Notes under the pieces: model-generated
The model's database searches: none
What the model was told of the DNA's origin: nothing
Seen by the model: only the letters and a program-made list of their open reading frames with translations
DNA from: Haloterrigena gelatinilytica
GTDB lineage: Archaea; Halobacteriota; Halobacteria; Halobacteriales; Natrialbaceae
Assembly (NCBI RefSeq): GCF_013342145.1
Contig: NZ_JABUQZ010000001.1
Span: 3,596,001 to 3,660,000 of the forward strand
DNA length: 64,000 nt
Direction of reading: 5' to 3'
Program-made: the position numbers and the translations under genes
Part shown: piece after piece, positions 35,272-43,807 of the stretch
Layout: each line of letters opens with the position of its first letter
How positions within the stretch are numbered: position 1 is the first letter of the stretch

Positions 35272-36180
35272 ATGGAGATCGTCGTCTTCGGGGCCGGAAG
35301 CCTCGGCAGTCTCGTCGGCGGGCTGCTCGCCCGCGAACACGACGTGACGCTCGTCGCCCGCGAGGCCCACGCTCGGGCCGTCCGCGAGTCGGGGTTGACG
35401 CCCGAGGGGGACGCGGCCGGCTTTCCGTTCACCGTGTCGCCAGCGGCGACGACCGACGGAACTGGACTCGAGGCGGATCTGGCCGTCGTGACGGTCAAAT
35501 CGTTCGACACCGCGGCCGCCGCCGACGCGCTCGCGACGGGTTCGTTCGACGTCGTCTGCTCCCTGCAAAACGGCATGGGGAACGAGGAGACCCTCGCCGC
35601 GCGGCTCGAGGCCCCGATACTCGCGGCGACGGCGACCTACGGCGCGATTTTGCGCGAACCGGGCGTCGTGGCGTGTACCGGCGTCGGCGAGGTCATATTG
35701 GGGACTCGAGACGGCGGCTCCTCGACCGCCGCGGATCGAGCGGGCGAGGCGTTCGCGGCCGCGGGGATCGAGACGACCGTCGCCGACGACATGCCCCGTC
35801 GCCTCTGGGAGAAACTCGCCGTTAACGCCGGGATCAACCCCGTCACGGCGCTGACCCGGACAGAAAACGGGGCCGTCCTCGAGGCCGACGCGACCGAGCT
35901 TTCCCGCGCCGCCGCCCGCGAGACGGCGCGGGTCGCACGGGCCTGCGGCGTCGGGCTCTCGAACCGCGAGGCGCTCGCCGCACTCGAGTCCGTCGCGAGC
36001 GAGACGGCCGCGAACACGTCCTCGATGCACCAGGACGTCCGCGCCGAGCGGCGCACCGAGATCGACGCCATCAACGGCTACGTGGTCGATCGGGCGGCCG
36101 AGCAAGGGCTCGAGGTGCCGACGAATCGGCTCCTGACGTCGTTGGTGCAGACGTGGGAGCGCGGACGCGACCTTCGGTGA
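35272..36180 (+). CDS. panE: 2-dehydropantoate 2-reductase (ketopantoate reductase)
   Basis: Reduces ketopantoate to pantoate with NAD(P)H in pantothenate/CoA synthesis. It has 302 residues. The N-terminal Rossmann fold begins MEIVVFGAGSLGSLVGGLLA; the conserved VVTVKSFDT and LQNGMGNEE segments follow, then the C-terminal domain with the catalytic Lys in LWEKLAVNAGINPVTALTR and the late SSMHQDVRAERRTEIDAING motif. All key parts are present, including the late Glu in TEIDAINGY. Confidence 0.93.
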   Translation: MEIVVFGAGSLGSLVGGLLAREHDVTLVAREAHARAVRESGLTPEGDAAGFPFTVSPAATTDGTGLEADLAVVTVKSFDTAAAADALATGSFDVVCSLQNGMGNEETLAARLEAPILAATATYGAILREPGVVACTGVGEVILGTRDGGSSTAADRAGEAFAAAGIETTVADDMPRRLWEKLAVNAGINPVTALTRTENGAVLEADATELSRAAARETARVARACGVGLSNREALAALESVASETAANTSSMHQDVRAERRTEIDAINGYVVDRAAEQGLEVPTNRLLTSLVQTWERGRDLR

Positions 36181-36213
36181 CGGTCACGTTCGCTTCGAAT
36201 CGTCGCGGGAACG

Positions 36214-37065
36214 CTAGTCGGACTCTCGCGAGTCCCGCTCCGCGCCGATCCACGTCTCTTTGACCTCCTCGAGCGAGTCCCCGATCTTCTGTCCCCGATG
36301 GCCGAAGATGTCCGCGGCCCCGCCCTCGGAAAAGAGGAGGGGCCGAAACGGCTCGTCGGCGGTCAGCTCCTCCCCGTCGACGGTCGCGTAGGCGGCCCCC
36401 TCGGGGACGCGCTCGAAGTTCTCGACGTGTACCTCGTAGGACGATCCGTCGGGCTTCGGCACGGACTCGCCCATGTGGTAGTAGTCGGGGTCGGCGTCGG
36501 GCGGCTCGCCGGGGAGCGCGTCTACCCGCTCGAGGAACGCGCGGGTCTGGCGTTCGGCGGTCGCGGCCACCTCTTCGGAGTTCTCGGCGGCGAGTTCGAT
36601 CTCGACGCTGAAGCCACACGTCGTGATCGTGTGCTCGTTGACCCCCCAGTGATCGATGACGTGTGGCACGGGTAGCTCCGAGGCCAGTTCGAACTCGCGC
36701 TCCTGGGCGCTGTGGACGAGCGCGAACGGCGTGGGTTGGGCTTCGGTTCCGTGCAACGAGAGCGTCGTTCGACCCTCGACGAACTCGCAGAGGCGAGCGG
36801 CGATCCGTTCTTCGCGGTCGCCGTCCGGATCACCGGGGAACGCGCGGTTGAGATCCGAGTCGAGGTAGCGTTCGCCGGCCTCGATCGCGGCCGGGTTGGC
36901 GAGGACGAACGCGACGCCGCGTCGAAGTTCGAGGCCGGCCTCGCGCAGCCGACGTACCGCGCGAACGCCGCTCTTCTCGTCGCCGTGGACGCCGGCGACG
37001 ACCACGATTTCGGGCTCTCCCGGTCCCCGGAGCGTCACGTCGAGCGGGCCGTAGTTCGTCTCCAT
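36214..37065 (-). CDS. Succinylglutamate desuccinylase/aspartoacylase family protein
   Basis: A 283-residue zinc carboxypeptidase-like deacylase. The metal site is read from VAGVHGDEKSGVR (His and Glu) and LSLHGTEAQ (second His); SDLNRAFPGD is the substrate-binding Arg segment. Family members cleave N-acyl amino acids; the substrate here is unknown. Divergent from nothing close, convergent with panE. Confidence 0.9.
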   Translation of the reverse strand: METNYGPLDVTLRGPGEPEIVVVAGVHGDEKSGVRAVRRLREAGLELRRGVAFVLANPAAIEAGERYLDSDLNRAFPGDPDGDREERIAARLCEFVEGRTTLSLHGTEAQPTPFALVHSAQEREFELASELPVPHVIDHWGVNEHTITTCGFSVEIELAAENSEEVAATAERQTRAFLERVDALPGEPPDADPDYYHMGESVPKPDGSSYEVHVENFERVPEGAAYATVDGEELTADEPFRPLLFSEGGAADIFGHRGQKIGDSLEEVKETWIGAERDSRESD

Positions 37066-37341
37066 ACTCCTGTCGTGAACGAGTGGCGATCGAGTGATGA
37101 GCGATCTGCCGGCGTATCACGGCTCTCCGAAGCCGTTCCGTACGAGGTGACCGTCACGCCATCCGTTCTCTCCGCGAGCGGATCATCGACGACGAGGTGG
37201 AAATCGGAGAAGAACGACGCCGAGACGGAACCGTCGCGCTACGCACTCGAGTGGCTCTCCGTCGGGACCGAGCGATACGACCGGCTCTCGGCGGGTGAAA
37301 TAGCGAAAAACTCGATTGGAACTACGCGGGACGACCGGCGG

Positions 37342-37713
37342 TTAGAACGGTGCTTCCGGTCCTTCGTCGGCGTCGCCGTCGTCGTCGACGGTTTCGCCGG
37401 GGAACGACGGGCTCATGCCGCCGCCACCGCCCATGTCGGCCTCGCCGCCGTCCATCCCGGTGTGGGCGTTGACCGTCTCGATCTCGGGGATCTCCTTGAC
37501 CATCCGGCTCTTGATCGCCTGGATCGTCATCGGCGAAATCCCGCAGCCGCTGCAGGCGCCGCCGAGGGCGATGCTGACTTCGCCGCTCTCGCGGTCGATG
37601 TCCTGAATCGCTGCGCTGCCGCCGTGCATCTGGATCTGCGGGAAGTTGCGGCGGAGGAAGTTCGCGACGCGGTCCTCGAGGTCGTCCCCGTCGTTCTGGG
37701 ATTCCGTGCTCAT
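37342..37713 (-). CDS. NifU C-terminal domain protein (Fe-S scaffold/carrier)
   Basis: A 123-residue protein with a NifU-like C-terminal domain (residues 10-85). It contains FPQIQMHGGSAAIQDID and the CxxC pair C54-C57 in GGACSGCGISPMTIQ that binds or transfers an Fe-S cluster. A Gly/Met-rich, then acidic tail follows (residues 88-123). Probably a cluster carrier in Fe-S assembly. Confidence 0.92.
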   Translation of the reverse strand: MSTESQNDGDDLEDRVANFLRRNFPQIQMHGGSAAIQDIDRESGEVSIALGGACSGCGISPMTIQAIKSRMVKEIPEIETVNAHTGMDGGEADMGGGGGMSPSFPGETVDDDGDADEGPEAPF

Positions 37714-37816
37714 GAACCACCCTTGGATGTGGGTGCCCCTAAACCTTCCGTCATACCCGTTCGGCTGCCGACACTCGCGACGGCCGAATCGCGGTCCTCG
37801 AGTCGTCTGGTCCCGA

Positions 37817-38134
37817 TCAGGCGAACCCGAACACCCGCTGCAGTTCGGTCTCGATTTCCTCGACGTGGCGCTCGAGAACCTCCTCGAACCGGTCCCGCTC
37901 GACCAGTACGCCCGTGAGTCGGTCGTAGGGGTCCTCGGGGAGCTCGACGCGGAACTCGCCGTCGCCCTCGTAGAAGGGTTCGCTCTCGTTTAACACCTGC
38001 TGGTCGATCGCGTGGACCAGCTCGGAGTCGTACCGGTCGTTCATCCGGTTGAACGCGTTCTTGTACGCCTGCTGGAGCTCGGGAAAGTAGTTGGCGTACT
38101 TGTCTTCGAATTGTTCGGGGTCGAAGTCGGCCAT
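37817..38134 (-). CDS. Conserved haloarchaeal protein, DUF5783-like
   Basis: A 105-residue acidic helical protein: FDPEQFEDKYANYFPELQQA, then VLNESEPFYEGDGEFRVELP and a C-terminal helix RHVEEIETELQRVFGFA. It matches a haloarchaeal family I recall as DUF5783. The ATG at 38134 excludes the poorly biased upstream frame. Function unknown. Confidence 0.8.
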   Translation of the reverse strand: MADFDPEQFEDKYANYFPELQQAYKNAFNRMNDRYDSELVHAIDQQVLNESEPFYEGDGEFRVELPEDPYDRLTGVLVERDRFEEVLERHVEEIETELQRVFGFA

Positions 38135-38307
38135 ACCCGGAGGGACGGCGACCGGAGACAAAAGTCGGACGATCGGTCGGCCGCCGCCGTCTCGCGGTCT
38201 CGAGGCCACCTGAGACTGACAGCGAAATAACACAGTAGGGGATGCGGTATACGAACGATGCGTACGCAAGCCGAACCGACACTCCCGTTCCCGGTTCAGG
38301 GAGGCAC

Positions 38308-38700
38308 ATGCCTCCCGATCAGCCCCCCATCCCACGCGAGGCATTACCACCGGGATGGGGACCCCTCGACTGCTGTGACGACCGGTTCGAATACCGTCAC
38401 AGCCAGCCCCCGCTCGAACTCGTCGCGGATCGCACCGCCGCCGATCGTTCGCATCCGGGACTCGGCCTCTGTCGGTGCTGGGAGCTTCGGTACCGGTACT
38501 TCCTCACCGACCAGACGATCACCGAGGTGATCGGCCGCGTGTCGACCCGCCGGGCCGCCGTCAAAGGCGCCCTCGCGTGTATGGAACGCGTCCACGACAC
38601 CGTTTCGACGGGCGACGATCCCCTCGAGGTTCGGGACGTCCTCGAGAGCGTCCCCCTTCCGGATCTCGTCCCGGACGGCCTCTCGCAGTCGTCGCCGTAG
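38308..38700 (+). CDS. Hypothetical protein, unrecognised
   Basis: A 130-residue protein with a Pro-rich start (MPPDQPPIPREALPPGWG) and two close Cys pairs (LDCCDD and LCRCWE). It ends with helical sequence around TRRAAVKGALACMERVHDTV. The ATG at 38308 has GGGAGG just upstream; an ATG at 38242 in the same frame is an alternative. I cannot assign a family. It converges on the two-gene unit at 38723. Confidence 0.65.
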   Translation: MPPDQPPIPREALPPGWGPLDCCDDRFEYRHSQPPLELVADRTAADRSHPGLGLCRCWELRYRYFLTDQTITEVIGRVSTRRAAVKGALACMERVHDTVSTGDDPLEVRDVLESVPLPDLVPDGLSQSSP

Positions 38701-38722
38701 TCCGCGCTCGGCGGGCGATCGC

Positions 38723-39517
38723 CTAGGCGCGCCGCGACAGATGCGCGCGAACCGTCCGCTGGCAGTCGCCGCAGATCCCGTACAGCCGCGCCGCGGTCGA
38801 CAGCAGCGGGAACTGGACGGGGAGATCCGCGTAGATCGCCGCGACGAGTTCCCGGTAGTCGGCGGTCCCGCGGGGGTTCGTCTCCCCGGCGAACTGCCGC
38901 TGTCGCTCGTCGGTCAGCGTCTCGAGGCGGTCCCGATGAGTCTCGAGTCGGTCGTGTTTCTCGCGCAGGTCGTCGAACCCGCACTGGAGTAGCGATTCGT
39001 CGGCCGTCGCCCGAAGCCACCCCACGATCTCGTCGATTTCGTCGATCGCTTCCTCGAGCGTCCGTCGCTCGCGCTGCAGCGTTTCCTCGAGCAGCACCGT
39101 CTTCCGGCGCTGGGTCTCGACTTCCTCGAGAGCGGCTCGTTTGAGCGCCGGCGTCCAGTCGGCGTCGGCGGCCAGCGAGACCGCGATCTCCTCCGAGAGT
39201 TCGGTCGCCATCGTCTCGACGAGCGAGTCGTCGTCGGCCGCGATCGTGTGCGGTTCGACGGTCTCGACGAACGCTTCCCTGACGGTCTCACAGCGGTCGT
39301 CGGACGGCTGCGGAGTCGCGACCGCCGAGCCGACCGCCGTCGCCATCGCCTTCGGCGTCGCCGGCACGGTACCGGCCGCCCGCGCGGGTCCTGACGCCGT
39401 CGGCACGTCTCGAACCTCCCGCGCGAACGTCTCGAGGGCCGACGCGCGGTCGGCGACGTCGTCCCGTTCGTCCTCGAGACACGCCACCGCCCGGTGGACG
39501 ACCGTCGAGTCCGTCAC
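38723..39517 (-). CDS. Conserved haloarchaeal protein, DUF7260-like
   Basis: A 264-residue acidic protein dominated by long helices with coiled-coil character (about residues 130-220: RRKTVLLEETLQRERRTLEE and DLREKHDRLETHRDRLETLT). The C-terminus has a CxxC pair, GICGDCQRTV. I recall the family as DUF7260. It starts with a GTG that overlaps the stop of the upstream gene (GTGA), so the two are coupled. Possible iron-responsive control is described in the findings. Confidence 0.75.
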   Translation of the reverse strand: MTDSTVVHRAVACLEDERDDVADRASALETFAREVRDVPTASGPARAAGTVPATPKAMATAVGSAVATPQPSDDRCETVREAFVETVEPHTIAADDDSLVETMATELSEEIAVSLAADADWTPALKRAALEEVETQRRKTVLLEETLQRERRTLEEAIDEIDEIVGWLRATADESLLQCGFDDLREKHDRLETHRDRLETLTDERQRQFAGETNPRGTADYRELVAAIYADLPVQFPLLSTAARLYGICGDCQRTVRAHLSRRA

Positions 39518-40413
39518 GGCTCGTCCTCCGTGAGACAGACGAGGCCGCCCGCAGCCTCGACGTCGCTGGTCACGACGAGTTCCCAGTCGCCCTCGCCCAG
39601 CGCGGTCACGTCGGTCACGCCCAGCGCCGCGGTCGCCTCGGACGTCCGGCGCAGGATGTCGATCCCGATCGGCAGCGTCGGAAACCGCCGGCCGTCGCAG
39701 TCGATGGCGTACCCGCGCAGGGAGACGCTCCAGGCGTCGATCTCCGGCCGCGGCTCGCGTACGACGTCGTACGCCCGCACCAGCGACAGCGAGTCGAGAT
39801 ACGCCAGACTCGCCTCGACGGGATCGGCCGCCGACGCGACCGACGGGAGATTCGCCGCCGCGTCCCGCAGCAGTCGGGTCCGTTCGTCGACGGTCAAGTG
39901 CGCCTCGAGTTCGGCCGCCATCGCCTCGAGCAACACCAGACAGAGCGTGTTCCGGTCGGTCGTGGCTTCGGCGGCGGCCAGATAGGTCTCCATGATCGCC
40001 GTCTCGGCCTCGTCGTGCTCGCTCCCCGAGAGGGCCTCGAACACGGCGCCGGAGACGTCGTGACAGAAACTGATCAGCGGATCGTCGGCCTCGCCGCCGT
40101 GACCGACGGGCTGTTGGGGGACGCGGTCCGTTCCCTCGTCGGGGCCGTCGGGCCCGTCGCCGACGTGCAGCGGCTGCTCTTGCCGGACGATGGGATCGTA
40201 GTAGGGCAACTGCGGATCGTACCGTCTGAGCGCCGCCCGGTACTGTTCGGTCGCTCGAGCCGCGTCGGCCGCGGCCGTACGGGTCGCGAACCGCTGGCCG
40301 GCGACGGGAACGGGTCGCTCGCCGGAGCGAGCGCAGACGACGTAGTAGTCGCCGTCGTCGCTGGCCAACCGTTCGATCTCGTGGCGAATCTCTCTGAGTG
40401 TCGTTCCGACCAT
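39514..40413 (-). CDS. Conserved haloarchaeal protein, DUF7551-like
   Basis: A 299-residue protein with two parts. Residues 1-80 resemble a small module (VGTTLREIRHEIERLASDDG, YYVVCARSGERPVPVAGQRF, FATRTAAADAARATEQYRAA). After a His/Gly/Pro linker, residues 110-299 form a helical domain (ISFCHDVSGAVFEALSGSEH, METYLAAAEATTDRNTLCLV) and a beta-rich end. I recall the family as DUF7551. First gene of the two-gene unit; paired operator-like repeats lie upstream. Confidence 0.75.
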   Translation of the reverse strand: MVGTTLREIRHEIERLASDDGDYYVVCARSGERPVPVAGQRFATRTAAADAARATEQYRAALRRYDPQLPYYDPIVRQEQPLHVGDGPDGPDEGTDRVPQQPVGHGGEADDPLISFCHDVSGAVFEALSGSEHDEAETAIMETYLAAAEATTDRNTLCLVLLEAMAAELEAHLTVDERTRLLRDAAANLPSVASAADPVEASLAYLDSLSLVRAYDVVREPRPEIDAWSVSLRGYAIDCDGRRFPTLPIGIDILRRTSEATAALGVTDVTALGEGDWELVVTSDVEAAGGLVCLTEDEP

Positions 40414-40526
40414 GGTTTTCCTCCAGTCGCTCGGCGGATCGCAGGGCGGTCGTGCGGCGCCACGGCCCCGTTAGGGGCGGAATCGCCGCGTCGCGCCGAT
40501 CGAGGTAGCGGGGACCGCCGTCGTTC

Positions 40527-40542
40527 TTTAGGCTTACCTAAA
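40527..40542 (-). promoter_or_regulatory. Iron-box-like inverted repeat 1
   Basis: TTTAGG-CTTA-CCTAAA, a perfect 6-bp inverted repeat with a 4-nt centre. The TTAGG-N4-CCTAA pattern matches the core of DtxR/IdeR iron boxes. It flanks the presumed minus-strand promoter of the gene ending at 39514. Confidence 0.65.
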
Positions 40543-40563
40543 CCAACATAAGTCCACCGGATT

Positions 40564-40577
40564 TTAGGGTGACCTAA
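40564..40577 (-). promoter_or_regulatory. Iron-box-like inverted repeat 2
   Basis: TTAGG-GTGA-CCTAA, perfect 5-bp arms and the same 4-nt centre; 36 nt centre to centre from repeat 1. Confidence 0.6.
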
Positions 40578-40847
40578 TCCTCTCGAGGCGAGTCGATCCG
40601 TCCGCCGAACTGCTGGAAACGAGTGATTGCCCGCCGTCACCGGGTTTAGCCCCTGATATCCGTCGTACCGCTCTACCCCGTCGCTTCGTCTGCAGGTCGT
40701 CATCCGGTCCGTCACGAGGCGTTCTCACCACGATAAATCTGATAATGCTATATTGAATTCGGATGTCGATCTCCCCTCGAGCGGCAACACAGCGTTTATG
40801 CGGACCAGCGAAGTACTGGGCGTAGCGTTCCCCGCCCTGATCCCGCT

Positions 40848-41603
40848 ATGACGACTCAGATTCCGCTCGCGATCGATTTTCACGTTCACTCCGACGACTC
40901 CTACGACGGGCACGAACCGATCGAACTCATCCTCGAACAGGCGGCCGACATCGGACTCGACGGGGTCGTGATCACCGACCACGACGAGATCGGCGAGTCG
41001 CTCCGCGCGGCCGAACTCGCGCCGGAGTACGGCCTGATCGGCATCCCCGGCGTCGAGGTGTCGACGCGCCACGGCCACCTGCTGGCGATCGGCGTCGAGG
41101 AACGGCCCGCACCCGGCCAGTCGTTCGCCGAGACCGTCGCGGCCGTCCGCGCCCGCGGCGGGATCGCGATCGTTCCCCACCCGTTCCAGCGCAGCCGTCA
41201 CGGCGTCCGCAAACGCCACCTCGAGGACGCCGACGCGATCGAGACCTACAACTCGATGGTCTTCACCGGCTACCGCAACCGCCGGGCGCGGACGTTCGCC
41301 CGTCGCCGCGGCTATCCCCAGATCGGCGCCAGCGACGCCCACTACCTGCCCAACGTCGGCAAGGCTTACACCGAGATTCTCGTCTCGCTCGACGCGGACG
41401 CCGCCACCAAGGCCGACATCGACGGCGACGAACTCGTCGCGGCCATCCTCGAGGGCCGGACCCAGATTCGCGGCAAGCGAACGCCGATTCGCGAGAGTTC
41501 GGTCCAGTACGCCAAGGGCGGGGTTCGGAAGGTGTCGTACGTGCTGACCTCGCGGGCACCGCTGGTGCCGACGGTGCCGGCCTCGATGGATCGTTCGACC
41601 TGA
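40848..41603 (+). CDS. PHP domain metal-dependent phosphoesterase
   Basis: A 251-residue protein of the PHP family. The metal-binding motifs are IDFHVHSDDSYDG (HxH), VVITDHDEIGES, GIPGVEVSTRHGHLLAIGVE, PHPFQRSRHGV and GASDAHYLPNVGKAYTE. Such proteins hydrolyse phosphomonoesters or nucleotides with two or three metals; close archaeal relatives are uncharacterised. Confidence 0.9.
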   Translation: MTTQIPLAIDFHVHSDDSYDGHEPIELILEQAADIGLDGVVITDHDEIGESLRAAELAPEYGLIGIPGVEVSTRHGHLLAIGVEERPAPGQSFAETVAAVRARGGIAIVPHPFQRSRHGVRKRHLEDADAIETYNSMVFTGYRNRRARTFARRRGYPQIGASDAHYLPNVGKAYTEILVSLDADAATKADIDGDELVAAILEGRTQIRGKRTPIRESSVQYAKGGVRKVSYVLTSRAPLVPTVPASMDRST

Positions 41604-41643
41604 TCGTACCGTATGACTCGAGCCGGCCGCTACTCGGCGTCCG

Positions 41644-43245
41644 TCAGGAGAGTTGCTCGCCGACGATTTCGTCGGCGCGCTCGATGAACGCGTCCTCTTT
41701 TCCTTCGGGTACCGTCGCGCCGGCGGCGACGTCGTGTCCGCCGCCGTCGCCGCCGACGGCCCGCGAGGCCTCGCCCATGACGACCGAGAGGTCCAGTCCC
41801 TGTCGGACGAGGTTGTGGGTGCCCCGCGAGGAGACTTTGACCTCAGCCGCGTCCTCGGCGGCGTCACCCTCCGCGCTCTTTTCCGCGAACGCGAGGATCG
41901 GCTTCGAGCGGCTGATCCCCTCGTTGCCCATCGCCATCCCGGCGACGATGCCGACGATGGTCTCGCGAATCTCGTCGCCCGCGTGGAACCACTGGAGGTG
42001 CTCCTCGTGGGTCACGCCCTCGCGCGTGACGAGGTCGATCCCCTCCGAGAGGTTGCGCCGGTGGTTTCGCAGCAGTTTCCGGGCGCGCTCCAAGGCGCCC
42101 GTTCGGTCCCCGAGACAGACCCCGAGGCCGACGTCGGCGCGCTCGTAGCGGGCGGTCGCGTTCAGCAGCGTCGAGAACTCGCTCGCGTCCCGGAGTTCGG
42201 TGCCGACCGGTTCCTCGGGGAGGACGTACGCCGTACTCACGAGCTGGTCGATCTTCGACGCGGGGACGCCCGTCGAGACGGCCCGCTTGACGAGCGCGCT
42301 GGCGACGGTCTGCTTCTCGTCGTTGGTCAGCCCCGACCAGCGGCGCCACTCCCCGTCGCGTTTCAACTCGAGGTCGAGGCTATCCAGAAACCGGAGCGCG
42401 CCGTTCTCGTCGTTCGAGATGCCGGGGATGTGGACGTCGGTGGCGTACTCGAGCAGTTTCGGCAGCGGACGGGTCTGTTTCCCGTAGAGCGCCAGATCCT
42501 TGCCGGTCTCGAGGACGCCGGCCTCGACGCCCTCCTCGACGATCGCCTCGTTGGCGCCGTGGAGCTCCCCGCTCGAGGCCTGCATGTCGCCGACGGCGCC
42601 GACGACCGCGAGGGCGGCCAGATCCCGGTTGTCGGCGCGAACGTCGGTCGCGCCCGAGGCGGTGACGATACCTCCGTCAGAGCATCGGCGATGCGCTGAC
42701 GAGGCTCGTCTCGCTTCGCTCGCCTCACCTCCATCGGAGCGGGGCTCCGACGTGGATCGGTTCGCTTCCCCGCCGTCGGCGTCGACTGCGGGATCGGAAT
42801 CCGACGCGTCGGCGAGCGCCCGCGCGAGGACGTAACTCGCGCCGGCGCCGGAGAGTTCGGAGGCGCCGTCGATTCCGAACAGCAGGGGATTCAGGTGGAA
42901 CTCGGTGTCGCGGTCGGCGGGCTGGTGGTGGTCGGCGATGACGGGCGTAAAGTCGTCCGCGTCCTCGTGCTCGCCGATGATATCCAGTTGCCCGCTCCCG
43001 AAGTCGGTGAAGAGGACGGTGTCGTAGTCGGTTGCCGCGATCGAGGCGATCGCCGCCTCGTCGAGTTGCTTCTCGAAGACCGTCTCGAAGGGGATCGCCG
43101 CGCGCTCTAGGGCCTGTGCGGCGATCGCGGCGCTTGTGAGTCCGTCGGCGTCGATGTGGGAGGCCAGCAGGACGCGATCGGCCTCGAGGAGGCGGTCGGC
43201 GCAGGCGGCGGCGCGATCGGCGAGTTCGGGAACCGGACCGGTCAT
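41644..43245 (-). CDS. DHH family RecJ-like phosphoesterase
   Basis: A 533-residue protein of the DHH/RecJ superfamily, which hydrolyses single-stranded nucleic acid or small nucleotides. The first motif is SHIDADGLTSAA near residue 30, then TDFGSGQL, then VIADHHQPADRD near residue 103. The C-terminal DHHA1 domain holds VVMGEASRAVGGDGGGHDVA. Between about residues 157 and 205 there is a low-complexity insertion rich in SDGGE and Arg/Ser, encoded by palindromic DNA (see findings). Which archaeal RecJ paralogue this is cannot be told from sequence alone. Confidence 0.9.
   Translation of the reverse strand: MTGPVPELADRAAACADRLLEADRVLLASHIDADGLTSAAIAAQALERAAIPFETVFEKQLDEAAIASIAATDYDTVLFTDFGSGQLDIIGEHEDADDFTPVIADHHQPADRDTEFHLNPLLFGIDGASELSGAGASYVLARALADASDSDPAVDADGGEANRSTSEPRSDGGEASEARRASSAHRRCSDGGIVTASGATDVRADNRDLAALAVVGAVGDMQASSGELHGANEAIVEEGVEAGVLETGKDLALYGKQTRPLPKLLEYATDVHIPGISNDENGALRFLDSLDLELKRDGEWRRWSGLTNDEKQTVASALVKRAVSTGVPASKIDQLVSTAYVLPEEPVGTELRDASEFSTLLNATARYERADVGLGVCLGDRTGALERARKLLRNHRRNLSEGIDLVTREGVTHEEHLQWFHAGDEIRETIVGIVAGMAMGNEGISRSKPILAFAEKSAEGDAAEDAAEVKVSSRGTHNLVRQGLDLSVVMGEASRAVGGDGGGHDVAAGATVPEGKEDAFIERADEIVGEQLS
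42664..42775 (-). repeat. In-frame palindromic insertion in the DHH gene
   Basis: Contains GCATCG-G-CGATGC (42682-42694), GAGGC...GCCTC arms (about 42701-42726) and TCGGAGC-GGG-GCTCCGA (42734-42750). On the coding strand it gives repeated SDGG/DGGEA peptides. This is not expected in a conserved enzyme core and looks like an inserted repeat. Confidence 0.55.
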
Positions 43246-43325
43246 CGGTACATCGGTCGATGATGGGGCGGCATTCGGGATAAACCTCCGGTCATCGGAC
43301 GGCGACCGGCGTCAACTCCGGGACC

Positions 43326-43688
43326 TCACCACAGTCCGAGGAGCTCCGGCAGCGGTTCGCGATACATGAGCAGGAGCAGGTTGTTCGCCGCGAACAGGAC
43401 GTACAGTCCGACGACGATGGCGACGAACCGGACGTCCATCGGGTCCGAGAGGACGTGCCCGATCAGCATCACGACCGCGGCGTAGCACGCCGCGGCGAGC
43501 AGGACTCCGGGGAGTCCGAACAGGTGGTAGAAGAAGACGGTCACGGGGTTGAGTTCGCTCGCGTACGGGACGAGAAAGAACAGGGTCGCGGCGACCGCGT
43601 CGATCCCCCAGAGGGTGAGAAACGCGAAGCGTACGCCGACCGAGTCCGGCGGGTCGAGCCGTTTTCCGAGGGACGATTGTACGGACAC
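43326..43688 (-). CDS. Small integral membrane protein, unrecognised
   Basis: A 120-residue protein with three predicted helices: FAFLTLWGIDAVAATLFFLV, LFGLPGVLLAAACYAAVVML and FVAIVVGLYVLFAANNLLLL. Short charged loops and an N-terminus of about 20 residues precede helix 1. No family recognised. Start GTG 43688. It may be an accessory membrane protein; no operon partner is obvious. Confidence 0.75.
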   Translation of the reverse strand: MSVQSSLGKRLDPPDSVGVRFAFLTLWGIDAVAATLFFLVPYASELNPVTVFFYHLFGLPGVLLAAACYAAVVMLIGHVLSDPMDVRFVAIVVGLYVLFAANNLLLLMYREPLPELLGLW

Positions 43689-43807
43689 AGTACTCGAAAC
43701 GTGGGGTCCAACACGAGTATTGGTTACCCTTGCTAACGCGGGTTGTGACGGCCCTGCACGCGGTTTTTACGCTCGCAATGTCCCGGACGGAGTCGGGTCG
43801 CGAGGCG

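Larger units (their letters stand above)
40414..40847. other. 434-bp spacer between divergent genes
   Basis: Holds the paired TTAGG-N4-CCTAA repeats (separate entries), a minus-strand TATA-like CTTATGTTGG between them (about 40542-40551), and plus-strand AT-rich words ATAAATCTGATAATGCTATATT (two parts, 40733-40755) before the PHP gene. No credible gene. Confidence 0.45.
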
